NCBI GenBank assembly: GCA_037953745.1
Contig: JBAKBP010013099.1
Location: 1-64,000, forward strand
Origin: Lithodes maja
Lineage: Eukaryota > Arthropoda > Malacostraca > Decapoda > Lithodidae
DNA: 64,000 nucleotides
Reading direction: 5' to 3'
In this document: in pieces, positions 30,255-39,538 of the stretch
Numbering within the stretch: the first letter of the stretch is position 1
Layout: each line of letters starts with the position of its first letter
The notes under the pieces: model-generated
Databases searched by the model: none
The model's input: only the letters and a program-made list of their open reading frames with translations
What the model was told of the DNA's origin: nothing
Translations under genes and position numbers: made by a program

Positions 30255-33134
30255 TTATTCATTTACAAACGCAGTCAGTCGCGGGTTTGATGCGAGATAT
30301 TTGTCTAGGCGGAGTTTAAATGAATCAACGGTGATGCAGTCTATAACGTTTCGGGGAAGCCCATTCCACAAGTTGACAACTCGATTGAAGAAGAAATTCT
30401 TAGATTCGTGCGAGTTAAAAGATTTACCAATAATTTTGCAACCGTTTCCCCGCGTGTAATTAGATTGGTCGATAGTGAAGTACTTACTACAGTTCATATT
30501 GTCGATGCCTTTGATGATTTTGAACACTTGAATTAAGTCGCCTCTTAATCTGCGCTGGGTTAAAGGAAATAGATTTAATTCTCTAAGACGCTCTTCGTAT
30601 GGTTTGTTCTTTAGGCTAGGTATCATTTTGGTAACTCTACGTTGAACTCGTTCTAGCTTGTTTATATCTTTTTGGTAATAAGGGCACCAGGATTGAACGC
30701 AGTATTCCAGAAGAGGGCGGACTAAGGAATTGTAAAGGGTTAGGATAACTTCTTTGGATTTATGCTCAAATGACCTGCCTATAAAGCCAATTATTTTGTT
30801 TGCCTTCTTAACCACTTCTGAACATTGTTGACTCGGTTTTAGGTTACTCGATATTGTTACTCCCAGATCGGTTTCTCTGTTTACATTCTTAAGCTGAGTG
30901 CCATTCATCGAATAGTTTGCTTTCTCATTTAGGTATCCGATATGTAGTACTTTACATTTATCCGCATTGAAACTCATTTGCCAAATTTGGGCCCAACATG
31001 ACAATTTATCTAGATTGTGTTGCATATCGTCAACTTGTTCTTTTGAGAGTACGCTATTTGCAATTTTTGTATCGTCAGCAAATTTTGAGATTGTACAGGT
31101 GAGACCCTCATCTATGTCGTTGATGTAAATTAGAAAGAGAATTGGTCCTAGTACCGATCCCTGGGGTACCCCGCTACTTACATTGGTCCATTTTGATGCC
31201 TTACCGTTTATGACTACTCTTTGCTTTCTGTCGCTGAGCCAATTTTCTATCCATTTCAACACACCGTCTTGTATTCCATGCGCTTTTAGTTTTAGCAGTA
31301 AACGTTTGTGGGGAACTTTGTCAAAGGCCTTTTGAAAATCAAGGTATATAATATCTACAGCTTTACTCTCATCGTAGAGGTTGAGGATATCGTGGAAGAA
31401 GTCTAAGAGGTTTGTTAAACAGGAACGTTTTTTACGAAAGCCGTGTTGAGTATCTTTAAGTATGTTATTTTCCTCTAAGTGATTTACGAGTCTGTCTCTT
31501 ATGACTGTTTCTAGCATTTTACATACAACTGAGGTTAAGCTAATTGGACGATAGTTACTGGATAGGGATTTGCTGCCTTTTTTGAATATCGGTGTTACGT
31601 TGGCTAGCTTCCACTGATCGGGCATAGTTCCAGACTGCAAGGATTTATTGAATAGTAATGTCAGTGGTTTAGAGAGCTCATCCTTAGCTTCCTTTAGAAC
31701 TCTAGGCGAGATTGTATCAGGTCCAGGCGTTTTATTTACCTTGAGTTTATCTAAACAATTCAATACTTCTCTCTCTGTAACGGTGATATTGCTTAAAACA
31801 TCTGAATTATCAATCTGAATCGGCGATGGTGTTGGGATATCACTGAGGTCTTCTGTTGTAAAAACTGATGCAAAGAAGGTATTGAGGGCATTACTCATTT
31901 GTTCTTCGTCTTTGGTGTATTCTCCATTTTCATCGACTAACGGTCCAACAGTTGAAGTAACTACTTTTTTCTTTCTGATATAACTATAGAATTCTTTCGG
32001 GTTTGTTTTACTTTGATTCGCAATATGTAACTCTAAGGTCTTTTTACTTTGCTTAATTAACTTTTTGGCTTTGCGTCGTAGCTCTACAAATTTCAGCCGT
32101 TCTTCGTCATTTTGTGAGGATTTTAATCTATCATTAGCAAATTTTTTAGCAAGCAGGCAGTTTGAAATATCTTTATTCCACCATTTGGGCTTATTATTAT
32201 GGCCTGGACGCCGAGTTTTCGATGGTATGCAGTCTTGCACTGCTTTTAGGTAAGTGGCTTCGAATAACTTCCAAGATGTATTTATGTCGTTATTGTGAAT
32301 TAAAAAGCTCCAGTCAGTTTCTTTAAACATAGCTCTAAGTTTAGGAAAGTTTGCTTTCTTGAAATTAGGGACTTTTTCGATGCTACTATTTGGTTCGTTA
32401 CTAGTAAAGTTTAAAGTGAAAGTTATCGTATGATGGTCGCTGTTACTGAATTCATCACCAACATTCAAATTCTCTATTAATTCTTCTTTTGTTGCAAGTA
32501 CAATGTCAAGAACGTTATTACCACGGGTCGGCGTTCCAACAAATTGATAAAGCGAACTCTCTTGCAAGTTCGTATACAAGTCATGTCCGGAGTGTGAAGT
32601 AAGAGTATCGCCCCACTTGGTCACAGGTAAATTAAAGTCACCAAAAATTACGGTATCTTGTGAGTTACTTACATCTGCAATTTGTTCGTAAATTTCTCGG
32701 TCAGTTTGCACTGATTGAGCTGGAGGTCTGTATATTAATGCAAGTATTATTTTGGTACCTTTATTATTCTTTATTAGCACAAAAGATGCGTCGATGTTCA
32801 CAATTTGAGGTTTTGACAAGAGGGTAGGGTTAAGACTTTCTTTGATATAAAGTAAAACGCCACCTCCATTTCGATTTATTCGGCTTTTCTCAAACATTAC
32901 ATAACCGGGAAGTGAATACTCTGCTAAAAAGTCTCTATCTTCTGTATTGAGCCAAGATTCTGTTATGCCAATCACATCATAATTTTCTGTAAACACTAGC
33001 TCCTCTAAATCTGAAAATTTATTGCGTATGCTACGAGCGTTTGCATAGAAAACCTTTAAATTTGTTATTTTAGAACTCACGGAACGCGCTTTAATAATAT
33101 TTTTGGTTCTTGTCGGATCTACATTTATGTTCAT
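30255..33134 (-). CDS. CR1 ORF2: endonuclease and reverse transcriptase
   Basis: This is an uninterrupted 959-codon ORF2. The N-terminal apurinic-endonuclease-like domain has FYANARSIRNKFSDL (about 29-43), GITESWLN (56-63), RPPAQS (136-141), IFGDFNLPVTKW (163-174) and the catalytic SDHHTI (232-237). RT covers about 505-720: LANVTPIFKKG, SNYRPISLTS, YLDFQKAFDKVPHK, SGVPQGSVLGP and catalytic FADDTKI at 685-691. The CR1-type tail follows, with RVQRRVTKMIPS near 829-840 and FFFNRVVNLWNGLPRNVI near 914-931. The endonuclease nicks target DNA and the RT copies element RNA from the nick. All key residues seen are intact, so this frame could still encode an active enzyme, although the copy itself lacks its 5' end. 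Confidence 0.93.
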   Translation of the reverse strand: MNINVDPTRTKNIIKARSVSSKITNLKVFYANARSIRNKFSDLEELVFTENYDVIGITESWLNTEDRDFLAEYSLPGYVMFEKSRINRNGGGVLLYIKESLNPTLLSKPQIVNIDASFVLIKNNKGTKIILALIYRPPAQSVQTDREIYEQIADVSNSQDTVIFGDFNLPVTKWGDTLTSHSGHDLYTNLQESSLYQFVGTPTRGNNVLDIVLATKEELIENLNVGDEFSNSDHHTITFTLNFTSNEPNSSIEKVPNFKKANFPKLRAMFKETDWSFLIHNNDINTSWKLFEATYLKAVQDCIPSKTRRPGHNNKPKWWNKDISNCLLAKKFANDRLKSSQNDEERLKFVELRRKAKKLIKQSKKTLELHIANQSKTNPKEFYSYIRKKKVVTSTVGPLVDENGEYTKDEEQMSNALNTFFASVFTTEDLSDIPTPSPIQIDNSDVLSNITVTEREVLNCLDKLKVNKTPGPDTISPRVLKEAKDELSKPLTLLFNKSLQSGTMPDQWKLANVTPIFKKGSKSLSSNYRPISLTSVVCKMLETVIRDRLVNHLEENNILKDTQHGFRKKRSCLTNLLDFFHDILNLYDESKAVDIIYLDFQKAFDKVPHKRLLLKLKAHGIQDGVLKWIENWLSDRKQRVVINGKASKWTNVSSGVPQGSVLGPILFLIYINDIDEGLTCTISKFADDTKIANSVLSKEQVDDMQHNLDKLSCWAQIWQMSFNADKCKVLHIGYLNEKANYSMNGTQLKNVNRETDLGVTISSNLKPSQQCSEVVKKANKIIGFIGRSFEHKSKEVILTLYNSLVRPLLEYCVQSWCPYYQKDINKLERVQRRVTKMIPSLKNKPYEERLRELNLFPLTQRRLRGDLIQVFKIIKGIDNMNCSKYFTIDQSNYTRGNGCKIIGKSFNSHESKNFFFNRVVNLWNGLPRNVIDCITVDSFKLRLDKYLASNPRLTAFVNE

Positions 33135-33217
33135 GGCTGTCCTCGGTCCTCGCTGTCTCCGGTCCTTATCGCTGGTGGTCCTCGGTTGCCTCTGTGTTTT
33201 TCTTGGCGTTGGATGAT

Positions 33218-33701
33218 TTATGTCACTGCTGCTTCTTCTCGGATGGCGTTTTTTGATCCATGGCTGCGGACTGCTTCGTGTAGGAGACGACCCATGCGTG
33301 CTGAACCCACAGGGTTTAGATGAGTGCCATCCTTGCGGAACAGAGTAGGCTGGTTGTAGAAATTGTCCCAGAGGTTGATGAATTCAACTTCTTCCCTCAG
33401 ACACAAATGTTTTAGTCGGTTATTTGTGCTGAAGGCCTTGTCGTAGAATTTGTCAGGTGCGTCGATCTTGGGGAGAATGCCTGAGATGATGATATTCCTT
33501 GACTTGTTTTTGTAGTGCTGGATCATCTTGCGATATTTCTCCATCAACTCTTCGGATCTGGTGCGCATGACGTCATTTGAACCAGCATGGATGACAAAAA
33601 GGGTATTTTCATTTGCATCCTTTGTGGTATCTTCGAAGGCTTCCACAATGTCGTCCAGTCCAGCTCCTGGGATGCAGTCCAGCTCCTGGGATGCCGGAGC
33701 T
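33218..33701 (-). pseudogene. CR1 ORF1 C-terminal part, SGNH esterase domain
   Basis: The 142-codon frame (to 33646), continuing upstream without ATG to the truncation point, contains LFVIHAGSNDVMRT and KDGTHLNPVGSARM. G-x-N-D and D-G-x-H are blocks III and V of SGNH/GDSL hydrolases, the esterase of CR1 ORF1. Block I with the catalytic Ser is missing through 5' truncation. It lies 83 bp upstream of ORF2. Confidence 0.8.
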
Positions 33702-33751
33702 GGGAGTCAAGCCGACCATCCTCTAACAGTAACCTCACCCTCTGTGGGGTT

Positions 33752-33999
33752 ATTAATAATAATAATAATAATAATAATAGTTCTTAAAGCTAGCGCATGC
33801 TAAGCTAGCTAAGGATAGCTCAATAAGGCCGATTAGGCGTATTTCCATTGGGGTCCTGTACTACTACCCCATCCCTTTGCTCATGAGGGATGGTAACGAC
33901 TCAGTGCTTGTGAAAAATCTTTAATGCGCCGAGCGTGGGCGCGAACCCGGGCCTTCTGGGTGGAAGTCCGAGACGCTAGTCACTACACCAAGCGAGCCG
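33752..33999 (-). mobile_element. tRNA-derived SINE with (ATT)n tail
   Basis: Read on the minus strand it starts GCGGCTCGCTTGGTGTAGTG (A-box-like TGGTGTAGTG) and has a B box in CCCGGGTTCGCGCCC about 50 bp in. A body of roughly 170 bp and an (ATT)n tail at 33752-33779 follow. The uninterrupted site is present in the left LTR (GGGGTTGAGAGCTACGG), where no SINE exists. The anticodon stem does not pair, so this is not a tRNA gene. It depends on a partner LINE for retrotransposition. Confidence 0.8.
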
Positions 34000-35135
34000 C
34001 TACGGCGTCACTCACCGACACACCACACACGTGACTCGCTAGACTAATGAGAGTTGCCTAATTAAAGGGTCTCAAAACGGGCAGTACGACAAGTCCTTCA
34101 AGCCGACAATCCTCTAGCGGTAACCATCACCCTCTGTGGGGTTAAGATGCTACGGCGTCACTCACACATCCGCACCCATCCACACACACGTGACTCGCTA
34201 GACTAATGAGTTGTCTAATTAAAGAGTCTCAAAAAGGGCAGTACGACAAGCCCTTCAAGCCGACTATCCTCTAGCGGTAACCTCACCCTCTGTGGGGTTA
34301 AGCATTACGGCGTCACTCACCACACCCGCACACATCCACACACACCCCAGGCCACGTGCATAGCTAAATCAGTGGGATATCGCCGCAGGAGAACAATGTC
34401 GCCCTGGGCATCCCTAGCCTTTAGCAAGCCCTCTGTGGGGTCATGCTTACACCTGCCATTCTCGGCCATAGCATTAAGCTAATTCGGTCGGCGTCACAAC
34501 CTTGGCCATGTGTACGGTCTGGCACAGTCCTGGTGACTGGCCAACGCACACAAGCACACCACCACACATCACTCTCACCACCACACATCACTCTGGATAT
34601 CTCAATCAACGTTGACACTTGTCTAACTGAATTGGACTCACCTGATTATGGTTGAATTAGGGCACGAGGTGCCCTCGCAGCCCTGCCGACCCATTCATCG
34701 CGGGCACAACAAAATTGGACTATCTCGTTGGGGTCGGGCAGGAGCAGAATAAGGCCTGTCCTGGGCATTCCTGCCCCCTTTATAACCTCGGTTTTCCCCT
34801 CCCCCATCACATTTTGAATTTGGTGCCAATGAAAAGACTGGACGCTCCCTATGACCACGCCTACAACATGAACGCACACACATGTACGCGTAACGGCGGC
34901 CTACCCACGCTCACAAGCAAGAACGCACACACGCACACATGTACGCGAGGCGCCTAGCGGTACACAGGCCTATGCCTGTGCCTCCACCCCTCTTCTCTAC
35001 AGCTGTTCCTGCCTCCCCAATTTTTCCCACGCTTGAGAAATATAGCTAACCCTATAGTATATAATCACAGTCACGATCTGACCCGTGACATGTGTTTATG
35101 GGTCAATCTAAATTTTATCCTGTCCTGCTGGTGTG

Positions 35136-35531
35136 CTATTTTGATTTTGACACTGTGCATGAACAGGCATCAATACAATCAAGTCCAGCAAGCTGACAAG
35201 GACATTTCCTTCCATTGGAACAGTCCTTATCTTTGCAGTACAAGTGAGTGAGGTCTCGCACCTCGACTGGAGCCGGTGGCTTTGAGAACATGGTCGGTGT
35301 GATGCCTCCATCATGACAAGCACTCCAGCCATGACCAACTAGTTGAGTTTCTTCCTGGTTCGCAATGTGACTGTTACTCCAGATCCAAGTCTGGTACTTA
35401 GCACGTAGGACATGCTGTTTGAACGCATCTTCTGTGGGCGGAAGCATTGACGCTGTGTTGTCAGTCGTTGTTGCCATAAGGTAGTGCATCTCATCTAGAG
35501 TTTGAACATCTTTTTCCTTCTTTCCATACAT
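35136..35531 (-). pseudogene. Cys-rich protein fragment, unassigned metazoan family
   Basis: This 131-codon frame contains a long preserved block (LRAKYQTWIWSNSH, then GHGWSACHDGGITPTMF and PPAPVEVRDLTHLYCKD) and a C-terminal Cys cluster of the form C-x4-C-x5-C-x-C-x6-C-x4-C-x-C. I recognise similar layouts in uncharacterised proteins widespread in arthropod genomes and often found amid transposons, but cannot name a function. The first residues come from junction sequence next to the gypsy fragment at 35532, so its 5' part is lost. Confidence 0.4.
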
Positions 35532-35979
35532 AACCTGGGCGCAATTTGAAAATTACGTGAAAACTGCTATCAATCCAGTGCTCGGTCAGACCATTTCCGA
35601 TCAAAAATGTCATGAGATAAAGTACTCAAGGGATTTAGACGGCACTATTGAGCAACTTCATCAGATAGCGATCAATGCTTTTCCGGAAGAAACCACAGCA
35701 CAACGGAAGAAAATCATCTTCAAGGCACTTGTGAGAATTTTGCCAGACATGGTGGCAGATCACTTCTCGATCATAGAACCTACCAACTACGACACGGATC
35801 TGCCGGTGATAAGGCGGATCATGGCACTCAGAAAATCCATGGAACAGGACAAAATCGCTGTGATTAGCAAGGTAATCACCCACCCAGCCACAGCAGCAGC
35901 CCCCATCAGTGGTCCCGTGGCTCCTCGTATTACTGATAAAGCCGAGGAATGGGCCAGGATTCGACCAGCTGATTGGTAG
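35532..35979 (+). pseudogene. Gag fragment of gypsy element
   Basis: The open frame reads WAQFENYVKTAINPVLG, EQLHQIAINAFPEET and RKKIIFKALVRILPDMVADH, typical of the helical capsid region of Ty3/gypsy Gag proteins. There is no initiating Met at its true start. A degenerate region with possible Cys/His residues follows but no intact zinc knuckle can be read. Confidence 0.65.
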
Positions 35980-36322
35980 CCATGCTCTGGACCGTGCATG
36001 TTATGGTCACTAAAAAGATCTTGAACGGAACTTAAGAAAAGACGAAGCAAGGCCCCAAGCTGGTGGTCCCAAATTCCCTGGATCAAGCCACGTAAGGTAG
36101 CCACCATCATTGAAGACGGAACAGCCGGAATTGAAGATGGACCTAGTGAAGAAGAAGTGGAGCAGTATCTACCTGAGGCTCTACAACCGGATCCTCAGGA
36201 TTTTTTAAACTGCCCCCCCCCCCCCCCCCCCCTCCAAGCAAATAGTCGTCAACCTGGCGGGGGCTCATGATGGGACATCTACAGATGGTCTCCCAGTTTA
36301 CAAAAAAATCACACTTAACAGG

Positions 36323-37246
36323 GTGAAAGTCCGACTTCTCATAGACACGGGAGCTTCCCGTTCTTGCCTGTTCTTTCCGTTTTTCCGGAAACATCACAAA
36401 GTTTTCGGGAAGATGCAACCTTCCTCTATCATTCTTGTCAGTGCGAATGATCAAGTCATTCCAAATTTAGGACAGACTCTTCCACTATATGTTAACACCC
36501 CTATTCCCGATCACGGAGTAAATAATTATTTTGTGATCTACAATCCTAACGAGACTAAGTATGATGGTTACTTGGGACTCGACCTCCTGATTTCTTTGAG
36601 TGCTTCCGTAAATTGTAGGCACCGTACCTTAACTTTTGATCCACCTTCAAAACCCAAGCAAAAAGACAAAACCCCCCTTGAACCCCTTCAGCAGTTAAAA
36701 TCCAACTCCCTATCTGCCCCCCTTAATACAACTGCTAAACTTCAGAGTAATGAACCATCCCTCCCCATAAAAAATTCCGAGGATGAGAAGGACCACACCC
36801 ACCTCATATCTCAAGCTATCACTTCCAATACTGTAACAGTTCCTCCTCATCATGAGAAATGGATACCTTTGGTACCCACCCTCATGGGAGATGTCATCTT
36901 GACCCCACACCTCCAAAGCCCTTTCAATGGGGCCTGCCTAACCGCTCCTAGCCTGCTACCAAATCAATTGAACTGTATCAAGGTAGCGAATATATCAGAT
37001 AAACCAATCACATTACGAAAGGGACTAGCCATTGGTGAGCTTGAGATGTATTTAGAAGAATTATCTGCTCCTACAGATACCTCCCCTCCAACTAATCACC
37101 CCCTTCCTGATATTCCTTCCAACCTTACTCTCTGTCAACAAACCGACCTCATAAATTTGCTGATGTCGTATCAAGATATTTTCGCTACCTCTAGCCGAGA
37201 CATGGGGAAAATTGACGTGCTTCATCATCCTATATACATACCGTAG
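36323..37246 (+). pseudogene. Protease and RT-linker part of gypsy pol
   Basis: The frame begins VRLLIDTGASRSCLF, the D-T-G-A active site of a retroelement aspartic protease, with the later GLDLL flap-end motif near residue 92. After a Pro-rich linker the frame continues to YQDIFATSSRDMGKIDVLHH, the standard run-up to RT. It then ends at a stop caused by a frame slip; the next frame picks up at GRPIKQPIRRKNPIQR. A C18 run upstream (36213-36230) interrupts the link to Gag. Confidence 0.82.
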
Positions 37247-37249
37247 GAC

Positions 37250-37953
37250 GTCCCATAAAACAACCCATCCGTCGTAAAAACCCCATCCAGAGACAAGAGG
37301 AAGAAAAACAAGTGCAAGATATGCTCGCCACAGGAGTAGTCAAAACATCTACCAGCCCTTGGTCGTCTCCGGTAGTAGTCGTCCGGAAAAAGGACGGATC
37401 AACCCGCTTTTGCTTTGACTACTGGCAGCTGAATGACATCACCATCAAAGATGCTACACCACTCCCCAGAATTGATGATTCCTTGGATTCCCTGCTTGGA
37501 GCAAAATGGTTCACCACCTTAGATCTTCAAGCAGGATATTGGCAAGTTCCAGTTTCCCCAGAACATCAACCAAAGACAGCTTTCTCCACCAGCCAAGGCA
37601 AACTATAAGAATTCACTGTTTTGCCTTTCGGTCTGTGCAATGGCCCAGCCACCTTCTCCAGGTTAATGGAATCTGTTTTGCAAGGATTAACCTGGGAAAC
37701 ATGTCTGGCCTATTTAGATGACATTATTGTATTCGGGAAAAATTGGGCCAATCACTTACAAAGGCTAAAACAAGTATTTCAGAGAATAAGGGATGCCAGT
37801 CTAAAACTCAAACCATCAAAAGGCACCCTTGCCAAAACTAAAGTAAATTTTCTGGGACATATCGTGTCAGAACAAGGTATTTCCCCAGATCCTAGTAAAC
37901 TAGAGGCAATCAGCAACATTTCACCTCCCACAAAGGAGTACAAGCTTTCCTAG
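37250..37953 (+). pseudogene. Reverse transcriptase of gypsy element, broken
   Basis: The RT is recognisable from SPWSSPVVVVRKKDGSTRFC and FTTLDLQAGYWQVPV through FTVLPFGLCNGPATFSRLM to the catalytic CLAYLDDIIVFG and VNFLGHIVSEQGI. An in-frame TAA at 37606 replaces the residue after GKL, and a frame slip near 37940 separates the tether. The catalytic YLDD itself survives. Confidence 0.88.
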
Positions 37954-37955
37954 GG

Positions 37956-39107
37956 TTGGCCTCTTACTATCGAAGATTTGTAAAGAACTTTGCGATGATT
38001 GCCAAACCATTACATGATCTATCAAGAAAAGATGAACCATTCAAATGGACAGAACAACGCCTGCAAGCATTCAATAATCTGAAAGAGAAGTTAGTGGCAT
38101 CTCCGGTTGTATCCTTCCCGGATTACACCCGTCCATTCAGATTGTACACCGACGTCTCCCAGTTCGGAATCGGTGCCATTCTTGGACAAACTAGAGATGG
38201 CAAGGAACACATCATTGCCTGTGCCAGTCGTACCCTCAATTCAGCAGAAACAAACTATCCAGTAACAAAAAGAGAATGCCTAGGTATGATATGGGCCCTC
38301 CAACATTTCAAGACATACCTGGCCGGTGTCAAGGTCACTGTCATCACTGATCACCACGCCCTTCAATGGCTCCGAAAATTCGACACCAAGAACGCATTAA
38401 CGGTCAGATGGCGAGAATCATTAGAAGAATTCGATGTCGACATTGTGTACAGACCAGGTAAACTCCATACTAATGCGGACGCCCTATACAGACTTCCCAT
38501 AGACTCCTCAACCAATACTCTGCAACATCAAGAGACGACTCAGAACATATTAGCCATACATCACCAAGACTCATTGGATAACAGTCAACAAGACCTGCTT
38601 AATTCTTTCCAACAAAAGGAGAAACCCGACTGGATGCCACGCAAAATATTTAATCGATTAACTAGACGAGGAGACAATCTCTTCACCACAGAGGGAAAAA
38701 TCGTAATAACACCACAAGCTGCACTATCCACCATGCAATCCATGCATATGCACAATGGTATTCACCTAGCTCAACGGAAACTGATCACCACCTTTCAGCG
38801 AGTCTATTGGACCCCTTCCCCATATATAACAGCCAAACGTATAACAGAAGCTTGCCGATCTTGTGCGTTGGGTAAAGACAGAACCCGCACAGCCGGACCA
38901 GCTGGCAAGTTAATCGCCTCCAAGCCATGGCAATTACTCGCAGTCGACGTTATGGGACCAATGGAAGGAAACCAAGGGTTTAAGTACATCATAACCTTTG
39001 TGGATACTTATTCCAAATACGTCATTGCTTGTCCTGCCAAAGAGCACTCCGCCATTGCAGTAGCTGAAGCCCTCATTCAACGTCTTCCCATATTTCGGAT
39101 TACATGA
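37956..39107 (+). pseudogene. RNase H and integrase N-terminus of gypsy element
   Basis: The 383-codon frame has the tether (SYYRRFVKNF) and RNase H with YTDVSQFGIG, TKRECLGMIW, TDHHALQWL and NADALYRLP. The integrase zinc finger follows (HNGIHLAQRK to CRSCALGK), then the first core Asp in LLAVDVMGPM. The frame ends by a slip after PIFRIT, within the integrase core. Confidence 0.88.
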
Positions 39108-39498
39108 AGCCATTCATTCAGATAACGCCCCCGAATTCACCAGTCACATTTGGTCCCAGTTATCTCAAATGTGTGGATTCAAAATCAGTCACTCATCCCC
39201 ATACTGGTCTCAAGGCAACTCCATTTGTGAAAGAAGTCATAGGACAATTGCCAACCAAATAAGAACCAGATTACAACAAATGGACACCAAGGATTGGCCC
39301 AGTCAAGTGAAAATTGTACAATGGGGTATAAATACCTGCCCCAAACAAGACAGAATTTCACCCCATGAGCGTGTATTTGGAGTGGAGTGCCACCATTACT
39401 CCTACCTCTCTGCCATCTTGCTTCCTCATATGAGCCCTCCTAGTCCATCTCAAGAACCGTCTCAGGCAAATCCAATATGTTCAAGATCTTCAACCTGA
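39108..39498 (+). pseudogene. Integrase core, second part
   Basis: After the frame slip the sequence continues HSDNAPEFTSHIWSQL and SPYWSQGNSICERSHRTIAN, giving the second Asp and the Glu of the DDE catalytic triad, and then RISPHERVFGVE. The end of this frame again slips before the C-terminal module. Confidence 0.85.
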
Positions 39499-39538
39499 TG
39501 AAACTACCAAAGCCAGCCCGCACCGTGTCGGTGATCTC

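Larger units (their letters stand above)
30036..33701 (-). mobile_element. CR1 LINE with intact ORF2, 5'-truncated
   Basis: This LINE is nested in the right LTR, flanked by GGGAGT (30030-30035 and 33702-33707), which is single in the undisturbed left LTR. The 3' end on the minus strand finishes with a direct repeat of TTTGTACTCC. The 5' truncation falls inside ORF1, next to a 19-bp tandem duplication (GTCCAGCTCCTGGGATGCA, about 33656-33693) probably made during integration. Confidence 0.9.
29249..35090 (-). repeat. 5' LTR of LARD-like element, interrupted twice
   Basis: The LTR sequence is 29249-30035, 33702-33751 and about 34000-35090, matching the left LTR. The CR1 at 30036-33701 and the SINE at 33752-33999 split it. 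A possible TATAAA (minus) lies at 34779-34784. Confidence 0.9.
25817..35095 (-). mobile_element. LARD-like non-coding LTR retroelement
   Basis: Two LTRs (25822-27740 and 29249-35090 including later insertions) enclose a 1.5-kb interior without pol. The element is flanked by a perfect 5-bp duplication TGTGT (25817-25821 and 35091-35095). On the minus strand the LTR starts TGTCACGG and ends CTATTACA. A polypurine tract abuts the left LTR and a primer site the right LTR, fixing the orientation. The LTRs are almost identical apart from the nested CR1 and SINE, so all three insertions look recent. It must be mobilised by proteins supplied elsewhere. Confidence 0.9.

Noticed and set aside
33925..34000. 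Functional tRNA gene on the minus strand
   Set aside because: A and B boxes are present, but the anticodon stem does not pair and a SINE body with (ATT)n tail follows.
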